DNA of 64,000 nucleotides from Bdellovibrio sp. 22V (GTDB taxonomy: Bacteria; Bdellovibrionota; Bdellovibrionia; Bdellovibrionales; Bdellovibrionaceae), in the NCBI RefSeq assembly GCF_030169785.1, contig NZ_CP125854.1, positions 2,356,001 through 2,420,000 of the forward strand, read 5' to 3'. Both the position numbers and the translations under genes were made by a program. The notes under the pieces were generated by a model, which worked only from the letters and a program-made list of their open reading frames with translations, did no database searches and was not told the DNA's origin. This document shows positions 1 to 8,804 of this stretch, one piece after another; positions within the stretch are counted from its first letter, which is position 1; every line of letters begins with the position of its first letter.

Positions 1-153
1 TCCCGAAATGAATCAAATAGTGAGCCTATAAACGCGTTTATTCAAGAACACCCATACCTGATGTTACATAATATAACTTATCAGAAGAATATATGGGTGA
101 CTTCCCTGATGTTTTTCAGAGTTTCAACTTCATCGGAATATATCGGATCTTAG
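1..153 (+). CDS. possible 3' end of an unidentified gene (partial)
   Basis: A reading frame is open from the first base and runs 50 codons to a TAG at 151-153. The other two plus-strand frames hit stops within the first 30 bases. The translated tail (including a PINAFIQEHPYLML stretch) matches no family I recognise. The frame overlaps the 3' end of the convergent acetyltransferase gene by 38 bases, which is tolerable in this dense genome. Fifty codons is short enough to be open by chance, so this is a weak call that depends on sequence to the left of the window. Confidence 0.25.
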   Translation, partial: SRNESNSEPINAFIQEHPYLMLHNITYQKNIWVTSLMFFRVSTSSEYIGS

Positions 154-604
154 AGCCACCCAGTTCGATCGTTGCTAATTCTCCGGCGTCCGCAAAGCCC
201 ATTTTTTGATAAAAACTGTGCGCCGTTAAAGTTGATTCCAAATTTATTTCGAAAGCATTTTGTTTTCTAGTTTCCGCAATCATTTCTTTAGCTATTGTGA
301 CCCCGAAACCTTGGCCTTTGGCTTCGGGAACCAAATAAAGCCCCATGATATGCCCCCGAACCCGTCCATTTTCAGTGATTATAGCTAAGTGCCCGTAGCC
401 TTCAATTTTGCCGGAATTATCGACGACCCAAACGAACTGATTTTTAATAGCATTCACTCTTTGGTCTTCACGGTAAGGACGATGCCCCCAGCCTTGAATT
501 TCCTGCGGCGAATGATCTTTGCAGCACACTTCACGGATGGAACGCATGTGCGCTTCATGAATTCCCAATGCATCTTCAGGCAAAGCTCGTCGTACTGTCG
601 GCAT
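116..604 (-). CDS. GNAT family N-acetyltransferase
   Basis: This is a 162-residue cytoplasmic protein of the Gcn5-related acetyltransferase fold. It probably transfers acetyl from acetyl-CoA to an unknown amine. It begins with the usual first strand (MPTVRRALPEDALGIHEAH). The acetyl-CoA-binding segment reads MGLYLVPEAKGQGFGVTIAKEM, where the core of motif A is KGQGFG. The late SFYQKMGF motif is also typical of GNATs. I chose ATG at 604 because AAGGAG lies six bases upstream; a TTG five codons earlier lacks a comparable site. The gene stands alone, back to back with the sensor kinase. The substrate cannot be predicted. Confidence 0.85.
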   Translation of the reverse strand: MPTVRRALPEDALGIHEAHMRSIREVCCKDHSPQEIQGWGHRPYREDQRVNAIKNQFVWVVDNSGKIEGYGHLAIITENGRVRGHIMGLYLVPEAKGQGFGVTIAKEMIAETRKQNAFEINLESTLTAHSFYQKMGFADAGELATIELGGSKIRYIPMKLKL

Positions 605-780
605 GGCAGACTCCTTCAAAGAATTCTAACAGAGTCGCGCTTCATAGAGTCAACTAATTCACTGTACGGCACTCTTGCCGTTTATATCTATAAACCGGGA
701 AGCGCCCCCAAGAGAAATTCGTTTCAAGGTTCATTACAACTACGCTCTTTTTGTAACGTAAGTGCAGAGATGTATTGTCT

Positions 781-3402
781 ATGAAAAAGAAGATCGCTAA
801 ATTTGAACGAATGCTGAAGAGTGATAAACAAAAAAACCTTTTGTACATTTTTGCCGTCGCGGTTCTTTATTACGTTACGGGAAAAGTAGGTTTGCTCTTA
901 GCACTTCCGCCGGGTTATGCCACATTAACATGGGCTCCATTAGGTCTGAGTATTGCCGCTCTTTTGCTATTTGGGACGAACTTGTGGCCCGGCGTCTTTC
1001 TGGGGTCGTTTTTAATCAATATTCGTGAGCTCAATCAGCTCGCAGATCTCATCGTTCCATTTGGTGTCGCTATAGGAAGCACTCTGGGTATTGTCGCGAG
1101 TGTCATCCTGATTCGTCGTTTTATTCAGTTTCCCAAAAAGATCTATAGCGAAAAAGACATCTTTCTATTTTTGTTTCTGTCTTGTTTTGTTTCCTCTGTG
1201 ATCACAGCAACCATCGACGTCACGATTCTTTATTGGGTTGGTGTCGTCACGGTGAAAAATTACTCCGCCAACTGGATTTATTGGTTTGTCGGAGACGCTA
1301 TGGGTGGTCTTATCTTTGCTCCCCTGGCGCTGTTTTTTTCGAATCAATCGCGTAAGTATTGGCTGAGATCTGTTTCTAAAGTTCTTATTCCAGTGGGGTT
1401 TTCCTTTGTTTTATTTTTGCTCATATTTCAGTATTTGAATTCCGCTGAACAAAACAGAGGACTTTCGGAGTTTAATAAGAAGGTGGAATTCACCTTTAAA
1501 AACTTGGAAAAAGATCTTCATTCCAATATTGATGTCTTAAGCTCTCTGCGCAGTTTTTATGAAAGCTCCGAAACCGTAACAGAAGAAGAGTTTCAACTTT
1601 TTTCAAGCCAATTGCGTAAACACCGGCCGAACATTCATGCTTTAGTGTGGACCCCGGTGAATGCAAAAACACCGGATCTTTTTCAGATGAAGTACGCCGA
1701 GCCGGGAGAATTTCATGCACGTCTCCTCCCCGACCTTTCTTCTCTCTATAAAGCATCCTTAGCCACTAAAAACGTCGTTGCTTCCGAACCTCTTCAGACA
1801 GCGGCCGGCCCCAGAGTCTTTTTATTTTTGTCTTTAGAAGATCCATTAGGAGTTCTTAGCGAAGTCGTCTATACGGATCAAATTTTAAAAGACCTCGAAA
1901 CTGCTTTGAATGATAAGAGTTATCGAGTCACAATCTCGGATATCACTCAACAGCCTTTCAAAATCGTTGCGCAGACTTCGGGCGAAAATAATTTTAACAA
2001 CAACTATGATTTTGAACGGAGCGCCCGCTTTTCCGTCGGCGATCGTATTTGGGAAGTCACGATCAAGCAGGATTCTGCAGTCCACGGCGGAAGTTTCTTA
2101 GACGCGCAAGTATTCTTGTTGATCTCGTTGACGTTTACGTTCCTTCTTTGTGCTCTTTTACTGACTATCGCGAATCGCGTAATTACAGTCGAAAAAATCG
2201 TCGACGATAAGACCCAGCATCTTCTGGATCTCAATGCGCAACTCAAGAAAGCTTCTGAAACGAAGTCCGAGTTTTTAGCGAACATGAGTCACGAGATTCG
2301 CACGCCTTTGAACGTCATTTTAGGAATGTCAGACCTGCTGGATGAGTCGAGCTTAAATGAAGAACAAACTCAGTATGTCGACATCTCCCGCAAAGCGGGA
2401 CAAAATCTACTTGATATCGTTAATGACATTCTTGATATCTCTAAAATTGAATCAGGATTGATCACTCTTGAAAACACACCGGTCGATCTGCACGAAACCG
2501 TTCGTGGAGTTTGTGCGATGTTCTCGATCAAGGCCAAGAAAAAGAATCTCACGCTCAACGTAAAATTAAGTGACGATACAAAGGGCCTGTACATGGGAGA
2601 TCCGACTCGACTGCGCCAGATTCTGGCGAATCTTATTGGCAATGCGATTAAGTTCACAATGCAGGGATCTGTTGACGTTCAGCTTGCAAGAAACACTCGC
2701 ACTGAGTTGCCTGGCAATCTTCTTTTTGAAATAAAAGATACAGGTATTGGCATCTCCCCAGAAATTATTCCTGATCTGTTTCAACCATTCACACAGGCGG
2801 ATTCTTCCATCACCCGAAAGTTCGGCGGCACTGGTTTAGGCCTTTCCATTTCGAAGCGTTTAGTGCAAATGATGAATGGCGAGATTCACGTTGAAAGTGA
2901 ACTTGAACGCGGAAGCCGTTTTTATTTCACACTCGATCTGCCTGAGTTGCGCGGAACAAACTCACAAGAAACCAATCCGGGTTCTAAAACAGCGGCGTCG
3001 GAAAAAACGACTCTTGCGGGCAAAAGTCTTTCGATTCTTATTGTCGATGATACCGATGACAACCGTGTCTTAATCAAAGCCTATCTGAAAAACACTCCTC
3101 ACAAAATTGACGAAGCTTCGAATGGTAAACAGGCTTTTGAAATGATCCAGATTAAAAGATATGATTTAGTTTTGATGGACATGCAGATGCCGGTCGAGGA
3201 CGGATTTACGGCGACACAAAAGATCCGTCAGTGGGAACAGGAACATCAAAAAACACCGACAGTGATTTGGGCTTTGACGGCTTATGCTTTACAAAATGAA
3301 ATCGAACGCAGCCTCGCCGTTGGCTGCAACCTGCATCTTGTAAAACCTTTGCGCAAAGCAGATCTGTTGCAACACATTGCTCGGCTGGAACCAAAAAAAT
3401 AA
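781..3402 (+). CDS. MASE1/CHASE hybrid sensor histidine kinase
   Basis: This 873-residue inner-membrane signalling protein should sense an extracytoplasmic or membrane cue and autophosphorylate. The N-terminal ~230 residues form about eight hydrophobic segments with MASE1 character (YVTGKVGLLLALPPGYATLTWAPLG). A periplasmic CHASE-like domain (about 240-440; RSFYESSETVTEEEF) and another membrane segment follow. The kinase core has an H-box with His504 (FLANMSHEIRTPLN), a G1 box at about 653 (DTGIGI) and a GGTGLGLSISKRLVQMM G2 region. A C-terminal receiver domain has Asp800 (LVLMDMQMP) as the expected acceptor and a conserved Lys in VKPLRKA. No separate response regulator or output domain is nearby, so phosphorelay through a distant partner is likely. 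A TTG two codons upstream is an alternative start. Confidence 0.93.
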   Translation: MKKKIAKFERMLKSDKQKNLLYIFAVAVLYYVTGKVGLLLALPPGYATLTWAPLGLSIAALLLFGTNLWPGVFLGSFLINIRELNQLADLIVPFGVAIGSTLGIVASVILIRRFIQFPKKIYSEKDIFLFLFLSCFVSSVITATIDVTILYWVGVVTVKNYSANWIYWFVGDAMGGLIFAPLALFFSNQSRKYWLRSVSKVLIPVGFSFVLFLLIFQYLNSAEQNRGLSEFNKKVEFTFKNLEKDLHSNIDVLSSLRSFYESSETVTEEEFQLFSSQLRKHRPNIHALVWTPVNAKTPDLFQMKYAEPGEFHARLLPDLSSLYKASLATKNVVASEPLQTAAGPRVFLFLSLEDPLGVLSEVVYTDQILKDLETALNDKSYRVTISDITQQPFKIVAQTSGENNFNNNYDFERSARFSVGDRIWEVTIKQDSAVHGGSFLDAQVFLLISLTFTFLLCALLLTIANRVITVEKIVDDKTQHLLDLNAQLKKASETKSEFLANMSHEIRTPLNVILGMSDLLDESSLNEEQTQYVDISRKAGQNLLDIVNDILDISKIESGLITLENTPVDLHETVRGVCAMFSIKAKKKNLTLNVKLSDDTKGLYMGDPTRLRQILANLIGNAIKFTMQGSVDVQLARNTRTELPGNLLFEIKDTGIGISPEIIPDLFQPFTQADSSITRKFGGTGLGLSISKRLVQMMNGEIHVESELERGSRFYFTLDLPELRGTNSQETNPGSKTAASEKTTLAGKSLSILIVDDTDDNRVLIKAYLKNTPHKIDEASNGKQAFEMIQIKRYDLVLMDMQMPVEDGFTATQKIRQWEQEHQKTPTVIWALTAYALQNEIERSLAVGCNLHLVKPLRKADLLQHIARLEPKK

Positions 3403-3451
3403 TTCGCTCAAAGCCTCAGTGGTTATCACGCTTTGTCCGCAAGCCAAGGAA

Positions 3452-3748
3452 TTAATTCTTAGCGCATTCGACTTTGTCGGGCTCGCAAACGGAAAGAAGT
3501 GTTCGGTCCTTACATTGAGCGATCACTTCTTTGCGAGCCTCTTCTTCGGTTTTTGCGACAGCAGAGAAACGATTTCCCATCGACTTCAGTTTACAAGTAT
3601 AAGTGGCAACCAGCTTGGGGCTGCCGCCACTCATATCTAAAGCCAAAGTTCCTTTGTTATCGGGCTCATTGGGATCGATGACTTTCATTCCAGCACAACC
3701 AGCCATCGCAACAGACAAACAAAGAACGGCGAACCCTCTTTTAAACAT
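3452..3748 (-). CDS. small lipoprotein of unknown function
   Basis: A 98-residue predicted lipoprotein. MFKRGFAVLCLSVAMAGCAG is a signal peptide ending in a lipobox (VAMAGC). The mature part is short and polar with four further cysteines (positions in YTCKLK, AQCKD, SVCEP and VECAKN), which suggests two disulphides in the periplasm. Start ATG 3748 has GAGG about five bases upstream and places the signal peptide at the N-terminus, unlike the 12-codon upstream extension. I recognise no family. Confidence 0.75.
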   Translation of the reverse strand: MFKRGFAVLCLSVAMAGCAGMKVIDPNEPDNKGTLALDMSGGSPKLVATYTCKLKSMGNRFSAVAKTEEEARKEVIAQCKDRTLLSVCEPDKVECAKN

Positions 3749-3844
3749 TTTTACCTCGACCTTAAGACTCCATACTAAATTCACTGCAGAAACTTCGCAA
3801 TTAAATCCAGTATAAGAGCTTCTTGTTCCCGATGTGGGACATGC

Positions 3845-5350
3845 TTACTTACGAGTGAATGTTCCCTGTACATTTCCATCTAAAAGATCAACCTTAAAGC
3901 TTGTGGCCTTTCCATTCGGACCAACACCGAAATGAACAAGAGAGTTTTTTCCGGCCATGGTGAACTCATTCACATGAGTCATCAGGAATGTGTCTTTTTC
4001 CCACGAGGTTAAAGGAAATTTCAATTTGCGAGGGCCTAATGTCAAAACAAGACCTTTTCCAGAAAACGTAATCCGCGCATCACCATAGTATTTGTTTTTA
4101 TAAATCCCCACGTAAGCTGAAGCCGGTTTGCTGGATTTAATTGGCTTTTTGCGATCATCAGCCACCGGCGGAATCGGTTTTGCGGCGTGAAGTTCGTGAT
4201 AATAAGAAAGCCAGTCTTGAGTTTGTTTTTTCTCGAACACTTCATCTAAGAAAGAGGCCGCCACAGCTTCAGGCAGGCCTACAGGCTCTCCGTTCGTTAA
4301 GACAACGATACCTATCTTAATGTCAGGTACAAGAACAACTGTGGTCGAAGCTCCAGCATCGAAAATTCCGGAATGGCTAAGACGAATTCTTTGCTGTGAA
4401 TCCGTCGTGCTGAAAAATCCTAAGGAGTAATAGTTTTTATGTTTCGCAGACGATTCGGTTTTATCTTCAATACGCGGAAGAAACATGTCATTTAAAACAT
4501 CCGCTTTGATGATCTCTCTATCGTCGTATTTTCCAGACGCCAAGATCATCCGCATCCATTGAGCGAGATCCTGAACGTTGGACGAAATGCCGCCTGCCGG
4601 AGACTGCGCATCAGGATTTCGTTTAAATGGCGACACCTGCCACGTGTCTTCGATTTTTTTATGGAGTGTCGCGCGATTTTTTTTCTCGATAAAATCCGCA
4701 TAGCGCGAGCTTGTCGACTTCATCCCCAATGGTGCGAAGACTTTCATTTGCGTGAGATCTTCCCATTTCTGACCAGACGCTTTTGCCGCCGCCTCCCCGC
4801 CTGCGGTCATACCAAAGTTAGAGTAAGCAAAAATACCTCGGAACTCGTGCAAGTTTTCGTAACGTAATTTTGAAAGCACATCAGCACGCTCGTAACCGAG
4901 AATTTCCAGAATATCGCCGGCGCCACCTGGCAAGCCGCTGCGATGCGAGTACATATCTTCAATCGTCACTTCCTGGCTGATCTTAGAATCCGCAAGTTTA
5001 AATGCCGGAAGATGTTTCTGAATAGGATCCTGCCATTTTAGTTTTCCTGCACTAACAGCAGCCGCGATAGCGGAAGCGCCGAGGGGTTTTGACATGGAGG
5101 CTAGTTGAAATACGGTTTCTGTGTCCACAGTCTCTGGCTTACCCAGTTCGCGCACCCCATAACCTTTGGCAAAGACAACTCGATCATTTTTAACAACAGC
5201 GATCGCCATGCCGGGAACGCCTGTTTTTGCCAGATAGTCTTGCGCAATAAGGTCTAATTTTCCTAAAGGAGAAAGCCGAGGCGTCGTTTCTGAAGGCTTC
5301 GTCGCACAAGCACCGATAAGAATTACGGAAAAAAGAAGGATGTATTTCAT
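3845..5350 (-). CDS. beta-lactamase-family serine hydrolase, lipoprotein
   Basis: A 501-residue lipoprotein (MKYILLFSVILIGACAT, lipobox IGAC) of the serine beta-lactamase/penicillin-binding-protein-like family that includes esterases and D-aminopeptidases. The catalytic SxxK is SMSKPLG near residue 86, and the second motif is YSNFG (YxN) near 179. The C-terminal ~100 residues, after a KPIPPVADDRKKPIKSSKP linker, form a separate beta-rich domain of the type often found behind this fold. The substrate is unknown: cell-wall peptide, ester or beta-lactam are all possible. It is divergent from the FKBP gene, with under 100 bases between the starts. Confidence 0.87.
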   Translation of the reverse strand: MKYILLFSVILIGACATKPSETTPRLSPLGKLDLIAQDYLAKTGVPGMAIAVVKNDRVVFAKGYGVRELGKPETVDTETVFQLASMSKPLGASAIAAAVSAGKLKWQDPIQKHLPAFKLADSKISQEVTIEDMYSHRSGLPGGAGDILEILGYERADVLSKLRYENLHEFRGIFAYSNFGMTAGGEAAAKASGQKWEDLTQMKVFAPLGMKSTSSRYADFIEKKNRATLHKKIEDTWQVSPFKRNPDAQSPAGGISSNVQDLAQWMRMILASGKYDDREIIKADVLNDMFLPRIEDKTESSAKHKNYYSLGFFSTTDSQQRIRLSHSGIFDAGASTTVVLVPDIKIGIVVLTNGEPVGLPEAVAASFLDEVFEKKQTQDWLSYYHELHAAKPIPPVADDRKKPIKSSKPASAYVGIYKNKYYGDARITFSGKGLVLTLGPRKLKFPLTSWEKDTFLMTHVNEFTMAGKNSLVHFGVGPNGKATSFKVDLLDGNVQGTFTRK

Positions 5351-5438
5351 ATTCTGATGGTTGCCCCGAATTTATTCACGGTCAATCTTGAAAGAATTTG
5401 GTTCCCTGGCGTTCCAGGAGACGGTATATCTCTTTTCT

Positions 5439-5780
5439 ATGAGCGCAAATGAACTGAAGATCACCGATACACACGAAGGAACAGGCACAACCGCGGAAAA
5501 AGGCGCGCTTTGTTTTTGTCATTACGAAGGTTTTCTTGAGGACGGAACGAAGTTTGATTCCTCTTACGACCATGGTCGTCCTTTTGAGTTCGTTGTCGGA
5601 TCCAAGAAAGTGATTCAAGGCTGGAGCCTCGGTATCATGGGAATGAAAGAAGGCGGGAAACGCACGATCTTTATTCCTTCTCATCTTGCTTACGGTGAAA
5701 GACAGATCGGAAAATTTATTAAACCTCATTCCAATCTGATCTTTCACGTCGAGCTTTTTGAAGTTCGACCGCGCGAGTAG
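5439..5780 (+). CDS. FKBP-type peptidyl-prolyl cis-trans isomerase
   Basis: A 113-residue single-domain FKBP that should catalyse cis-trans isomerisation of Xaa-Pro bonds. It shows the family core GALCFCHYEGFLEDGTKFDSSYDHGRPF..., the VIQGWSLGIMGMKEGGKRTIFIPSHLAYGERQIG segment and a final LIFHVELFEV strand. No signal peptide is present from ATG 5439, so it is probably cytoplasmic. An upstream in-frame start at 5361 would add 26 unconserved residues; an AGGAG lies 18 bases before 5439, which is far, so the start is only fairly sure. Confidence 0.92.
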   Translation: MSANELKITDTHEGTGTTAEKGALCFCHYEGFLEDGTKFDSSYDHGRPFEFVVGSKKVIQGWSLGIMGMKEGGKRTIFIPSHLAYGERQIGKFIKPHSNLIFHVELFEVRPRE

Positions 5781-5786
5781 TTCAGC

Positions 5787-6236
5787 TTATCTTAGCGTGC
5801 TTAGATTTTTCGCTTTGCACGTGATCGCAAGACAGTCGTTTTGTTGGAAAACGATTCCACCAACCACAATCTTATTGTGAGGACCGCAGATCTCGCCTTC
5901 GTACTTGCCTCGACCTGCTTTGATTAAATTCATAAACACGACGTCGGCTTCAACAAACAGGTCGCCGGTAAACTTGCGGGATTCCCAGTCTTCTGACTTT
6001 CCATCAAGATCGGCAAGCGCCGCATTTTTACTTAAAGTCTTTACACCTTGCGAAGTTTTAGCACGCAACAAACCGCTCACGCCCAATGTGGAACTTTCCG
6101 GCAACATTTGCACTGCAAACTCCGCCCCGGAGTCATCGATGCCCGTGCAAAGAATTTGCGCCTTTCCCGCTTGAGCGATATTTGCGAAACCTAAGACAAG
6201 AGCAAACACCCAAGAAATCTTTTTAAATGTTTTCAT
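5787..6236 (-). CDS. exported protein of unknown function
   Basis: A 149-residue protein with a cleavable signal peptide (MKTFKKISWVFALVLGFANIAQA, then GKAQ). The mature region has cysteines in ILCTG, GEICGPH, DCLAITC, so periplasmic disulphides are likely. AAAGGA sits six bases before the ATG. The stop lies seven bases from the end of the convergent FKBP gene. No recognisable domain. Confidence 0.75.
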   Translation of the reverse strand: MKTFKKISWVFALVLGFANIAQAGKAQILCTGIDDSGAEFAVQMLPESSTLGVSGLLRAKTSQGVKTLSKNAALADLDGKSEDWESRKFTGDLFVEADVVFMNLIKAGRGKYEGEICGPHNKIVVGGIVFQQNDCLAITCKAKNLSTLR

Positions 6237-6422
6237 TTTTCATCCTTTGCCGACTCAAAGAGGCCAGCTCGGATTAGGTTATAAGCAATGCCTGTGCCTT
6301 ATAAAAGAACGACAGGAAGAAATTAAGAACCATTAGAGAGCTGTTCTTAGAGCCTCTCTATGACAAAAATCACCGAATGACTAACGGCTCGCACATTGTT
6401 CACGCTTTGTGAACGCAGTTTT
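6237..6422. other. intergenic region with a short hairpin
   Basis: This 186-base gap separates two minus-strand genes. It holds a GTTCAC-GCTTT-GTGAAC hairpin at 6398-6414, followed on the plus strand by GCAGTTTTTT, and a TTATAA direct repeat at about 6280 and 6300. I see no coding potential. The hairpin may stop transcription in one direction, but it does not follow any plus-strand gene. Confidence 0.35.
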
Positions 6423-7106
6423 TTAGAACACATTTTTGATTTCAGAGAGGTGTTTTACTTCGAATTTCGCCGGGGGCAACATTCCTGCAGACTCCCCTTT
6501 AGGATTGAACCAACAAGAGTCGATCCCAAAATTCTGTGCGCCTAAAATATCGGTCTCCATGCGGTCGCCAATCATAAGCGAAGAGGCTTTTGCAAACTTC
6601 TGGGCCTTCTTTGCGCTGTACTCAAAAAAGCGCACGTCGGGTTTGGCATATCCGCACTCTTCAGAGACCGCCATAAAGCTAATATAGGGAGCAATGGGCG
6701 CTCGCTTGAGCCTTTGCGTTTGGGTTGCGTGAATTCCATTTGTAATAATGCCGATCTCGCCGCGATGACTGAGGTGCTCGCAAATCTCCACGGCGTGATC
6801 AATCAAAACGACCGTTTCAGGAAGAGCGTCGAGGTAGCGATTGCTTGCGACTTCAGGATCAATATCGATTTTGTGCGCTTGAAAAACACGGCGAAAACGC
6901 TCAACCTTGAGATGATCTTTCGTTGTTTGACCTTTTTCAAAGGCCTCCCACAATGCGCGGTTTTCCGTCTGATAAAGCTTAAAGAGACCCGCCATGTCGG
7001 CCTGGATTCCCAGACTTTCCATCGCCAATGAAAAAGAAAGACGCTCGGATTCTTTGAAATCCAAAAGCGTGTCGTCGAGGTCGAAGAGGAAAAGATCGTA
7101 AGACAT
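6423..7106 (-). CDS. HAD-superfamily hydrolase, YjjG-like nucleotidase/phosphatase
   Basis: A 227-residue cytoplasmic HAD phosphatase. Motif I is LFDLDDTLLDF with the DxD nucleophile pair near the N-terminus, motif II is IITNG, motif III is the Lys in GYAKPD, and motif IV is MIGDRMETDILGAQNFG. The helical cap and the TNG/GDRMETDI signatures are those of the YjjG/YfnB subgroup, known to dephosphorylate pyrimidine nucleotides, but the exact substrate is inferred. ATG 7106 begins directly before the first strand; a GTG five codons upstream is an alternative. It follows the 7126-7731 gene with a 19-base gap, so co-transcription is likely. Confidence 0.9.
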   Translation of the reverse strand: MSYDLFLFDLDDTLLDFKESERLSFSLAMESLGIQADMAGLFKLYQTENRALWEAFEKGQTTKDHLKVERFRRVFQAHKIDIDPEVASNRYLDALPETVVLIDHAVEICEHLSHRGEIGIITNGIHATQTQRLKRAPIAPYISFMAVSEECGYAKPDVRFFEYSAKKAQKFAKASSLMIGDRMETDILGAQNFGIDSCWFNPKGESAGMLPPAKFEVKHLSEIKNVF

Positions 7107-7125
7107 GGTTTTATGTAACACAGTT

Positions 7126-7731
7126 TTAAAGACTTCGCAAAATCTGCAACGCAGCCTTGGCCTTTTTCACCCTTAAGGTCTTCCAATCCGCGCCAGCGAC
7201 ACCTTTAGCGCGGTCTGTGAGAAAGGCCCATTCTGGATGCTCTTGATCTTCGTCGGCTTGAGCACGCAGCCAGGCCTTTGCAAATCGTGATAATGTCGGC
7301 GCTTGCCCCTTGGTCCAAAAATCGCGCAGGACTTCGCGAGCGATAGAACCGTCTTTGAACTGCCCTGCAGTAAGATCTTTAAGCAACTTCATAAGCTGAC
7401 GATCTGTTTTGTCATAGTGACCGTAGAAAATGCGATCGGAATTTTTAGTGAAGTGCGCCGCCTCATTAAGACGCACCACTTTTTCACTCAATACGGTGGC
7501 TTGAGGCAGCTTGCCCGTCAGCAGATATTCTTTAATCCGTCCTATGACGATGCCCTTACGATCGCGAACCGAAGTCTTCTTAAGACGGCCCCCGGGAAGC
7601 TCGATATGAAGATGATAGGGAATTTTGAACTTATCGCAGACGGATTTATATTCCGCCATGTTCAAATAATAAAGTTGCTCAAGAAGCTCTTTACGCTGCG
7701 ACGATGAGAGATACGAAATCAAAGAGGCCAT
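7126..7731 (-). CDS. conserved-looking hypothetical protein
   Basis: A 201-residue soluble, basic protein without signal peptide or membrane segment. The middle region has a regular helical look (KGIVIGRIKEYLLTGKLP), followed by FTKNSDRIFYGHYDKTDRQ, and the C-terminus is Lys/Ala rich. I cannot assign a domain. ATG 7731 follows AAGGTGG closely. The gene starts seven bases after the stop of the upstream membrane protein gene and runs into the HAD gene, forming a probable three-gene operon. Confidence 0.7.
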   Translation of the reverse strand: MASLISYLSSSQRKELLEQLYYLNMAEYKSVCDKFKIPYHLHIELPGGRLKKTSVRDRKGIVIGRIKEYLLTGKLPQATVLSEKVVRLNEAAHFTKNSDRIFYGHYDKTDRQLMKLLKDLTAGQFKDGSIAREVLRDFWTKGQAPTLSRFAKAWLRAQADEDQEHPEWAFLTDRAKGVAGADWKTLRVKKAKAALQILRSL

Positions 7732-7738
7732 ACCCACC

Positions 7739-8056
7739 TTAAGAAATAAAATGCGCGCCCACAACAGCAATCACCATTCCTAAAAAAGAAGCCATGATCG
7801 CTGTGGGAATAAGAGCCTTACGATTTCTAAAAAAGACCGTGATCATTGTCGGTAGCATTCCCAAAAAGCCCAAGAGCAAACCTTTAAGCCAAGGCGCTAT
7901 ATCCCAGTCGACAAAGGGAATAACAAGTCCGATGAAAATCCACTGAGCGAAAGTGGAATAGACAGAAAAACGCGGCACATTTGGATTCTTCAGCATTGGA
8001 AGAGCGTCAACAACGCCCGCTAAAACGCCCAACAATAAAGCTATGAAAATACTCAT
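7739..8056 (-). CDS. small membrane protein of unknown function
   Basis: A 105-residue inner-membrane protein with about four hydrophobic segments: an N-terminal ALLLGVLAGVVDALPML, then FAQWIFIGLVIPFV, LKGLLLGFLGMLPTMITVFF and a C-terminal AIMASFLGMVIAVVGAHF. No transporter signature is visible. It is first in a likely operon with the 7126 and 6423 genes. Confidence 0.72.
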   Translation of the reverse strand: MSIFIALLLGVLAGVVDALPMLKNPNVPRFSVYSTFAQWIFIGLVIPFVDWDIAPWLKGLLLGFLGMLPTMITVFFRNRKALIPTAIMASFLGMVIAVVGAHFIS

Positions 8057-8091
8057 TGATTACACCCTCGTGCAATCAAGCCTACCTGAAT

Positions 8092-8664
8092 TTATGGAAC
8101 AGGACAAAGGCGATCTTTTTGGCAGTGAATGATTTGATCGCGCAATTGAGACATTTCATCCAGAGAGTGCTCAAGCTCGTAATCAAACCCGACAGCGCGG
8201 CCGCCTTTTTGCGAAATCGAAACGAATTGAGTCACGTATTGGAATTGCTCGTAAGCGTATTTCTCGCCCGTACTGGTGTTGACAAACTCAATCGGTACGC
8301 CGGAACCTAAAGTCTGTAAGAAACGCTTTCTTTGTTGTTTGGCTTTCTTAAGACCATTCTTCAGATCGGTATAACATTTCACTTCCCCGACCATTGCGAC
8401 CTTTTGCGTATTCTTGTCCATAAGAACCATATCCAGCTCACCGACTGTGCGACCCTTAACATTGTAAGCAACCCCGACAATCACTTCATATTGGGGAGCA
8501 GGATATTGTTCCGAGAACTCGACTTGTGCGACTTCCTCACAGACGGCACCGGGGTCACGATAGTGGCGCGCATGCGTTTTAATCTTCTCAAAGCTTTCGG
8601 CTAGATCCGCAAAAGCGCTGGATGTGACAAGAAGAAGACTGAGTGAAACGAAAGCTTTAAGCAT
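8092..8664 (-). CDS. exported protein with a PD-(D/E)XK-like nuclease signature
   Basis: A 190-residue protein with a signal peptide (MLKAFVSLSLLLVTSSAFA). The mature part has an acidic helix (CEEVAQVEF, from residue 42), a strand-turn with Glu76-Leu-Asp78 (GELDMVLMD), a second strand with Glu94-Val-Lys96 (VGEVKCYTDL), then a basic helix (KKAKQQRKRF). The order D...E-x-K with flanking hydrophobic strands is the core of PD-(D/E)XK nucleases. The assignment is by motif only. If correct, this would be a periplasmic or secreted nuclease, which would suit an organism that degrades foreign DNA. ATG 8664 has GGGGG five bases upstream; an 11-codon upstream extension is unlikely. Confidence 0.6.
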   Translation of the reverse strand: MLKAFVSLSLLLVTSSAFADLAESFEKIKTHARHYRDPGAVCEEVAQVEFSEQYPAPQYEVIVGVAYNVKGRTVGELDMVLMDKNTQKVAMVGEVKCYTDLKNGLKKAKQQRKRFLQTLGSGVPIEFVNTSTGEKYAYEQFQYVTQFVSISQKGGRAVGFDYELEHSLDEMSQLRDQIIHCQKDRLCPVP

Positions 8665-8804
8665 GGGACCCCCATTTGGATAGCGGCACTTTGCCACAAA
8701 TCAGGAATCCCAACCAGTGCCACCCAAATCCAGAATAAAAAGGAAAGGTCCGTTTAACAATTAGACAGCTTGTCGCGACCCAAAAGCCTTTCTAGAATGA
8801 ATAT

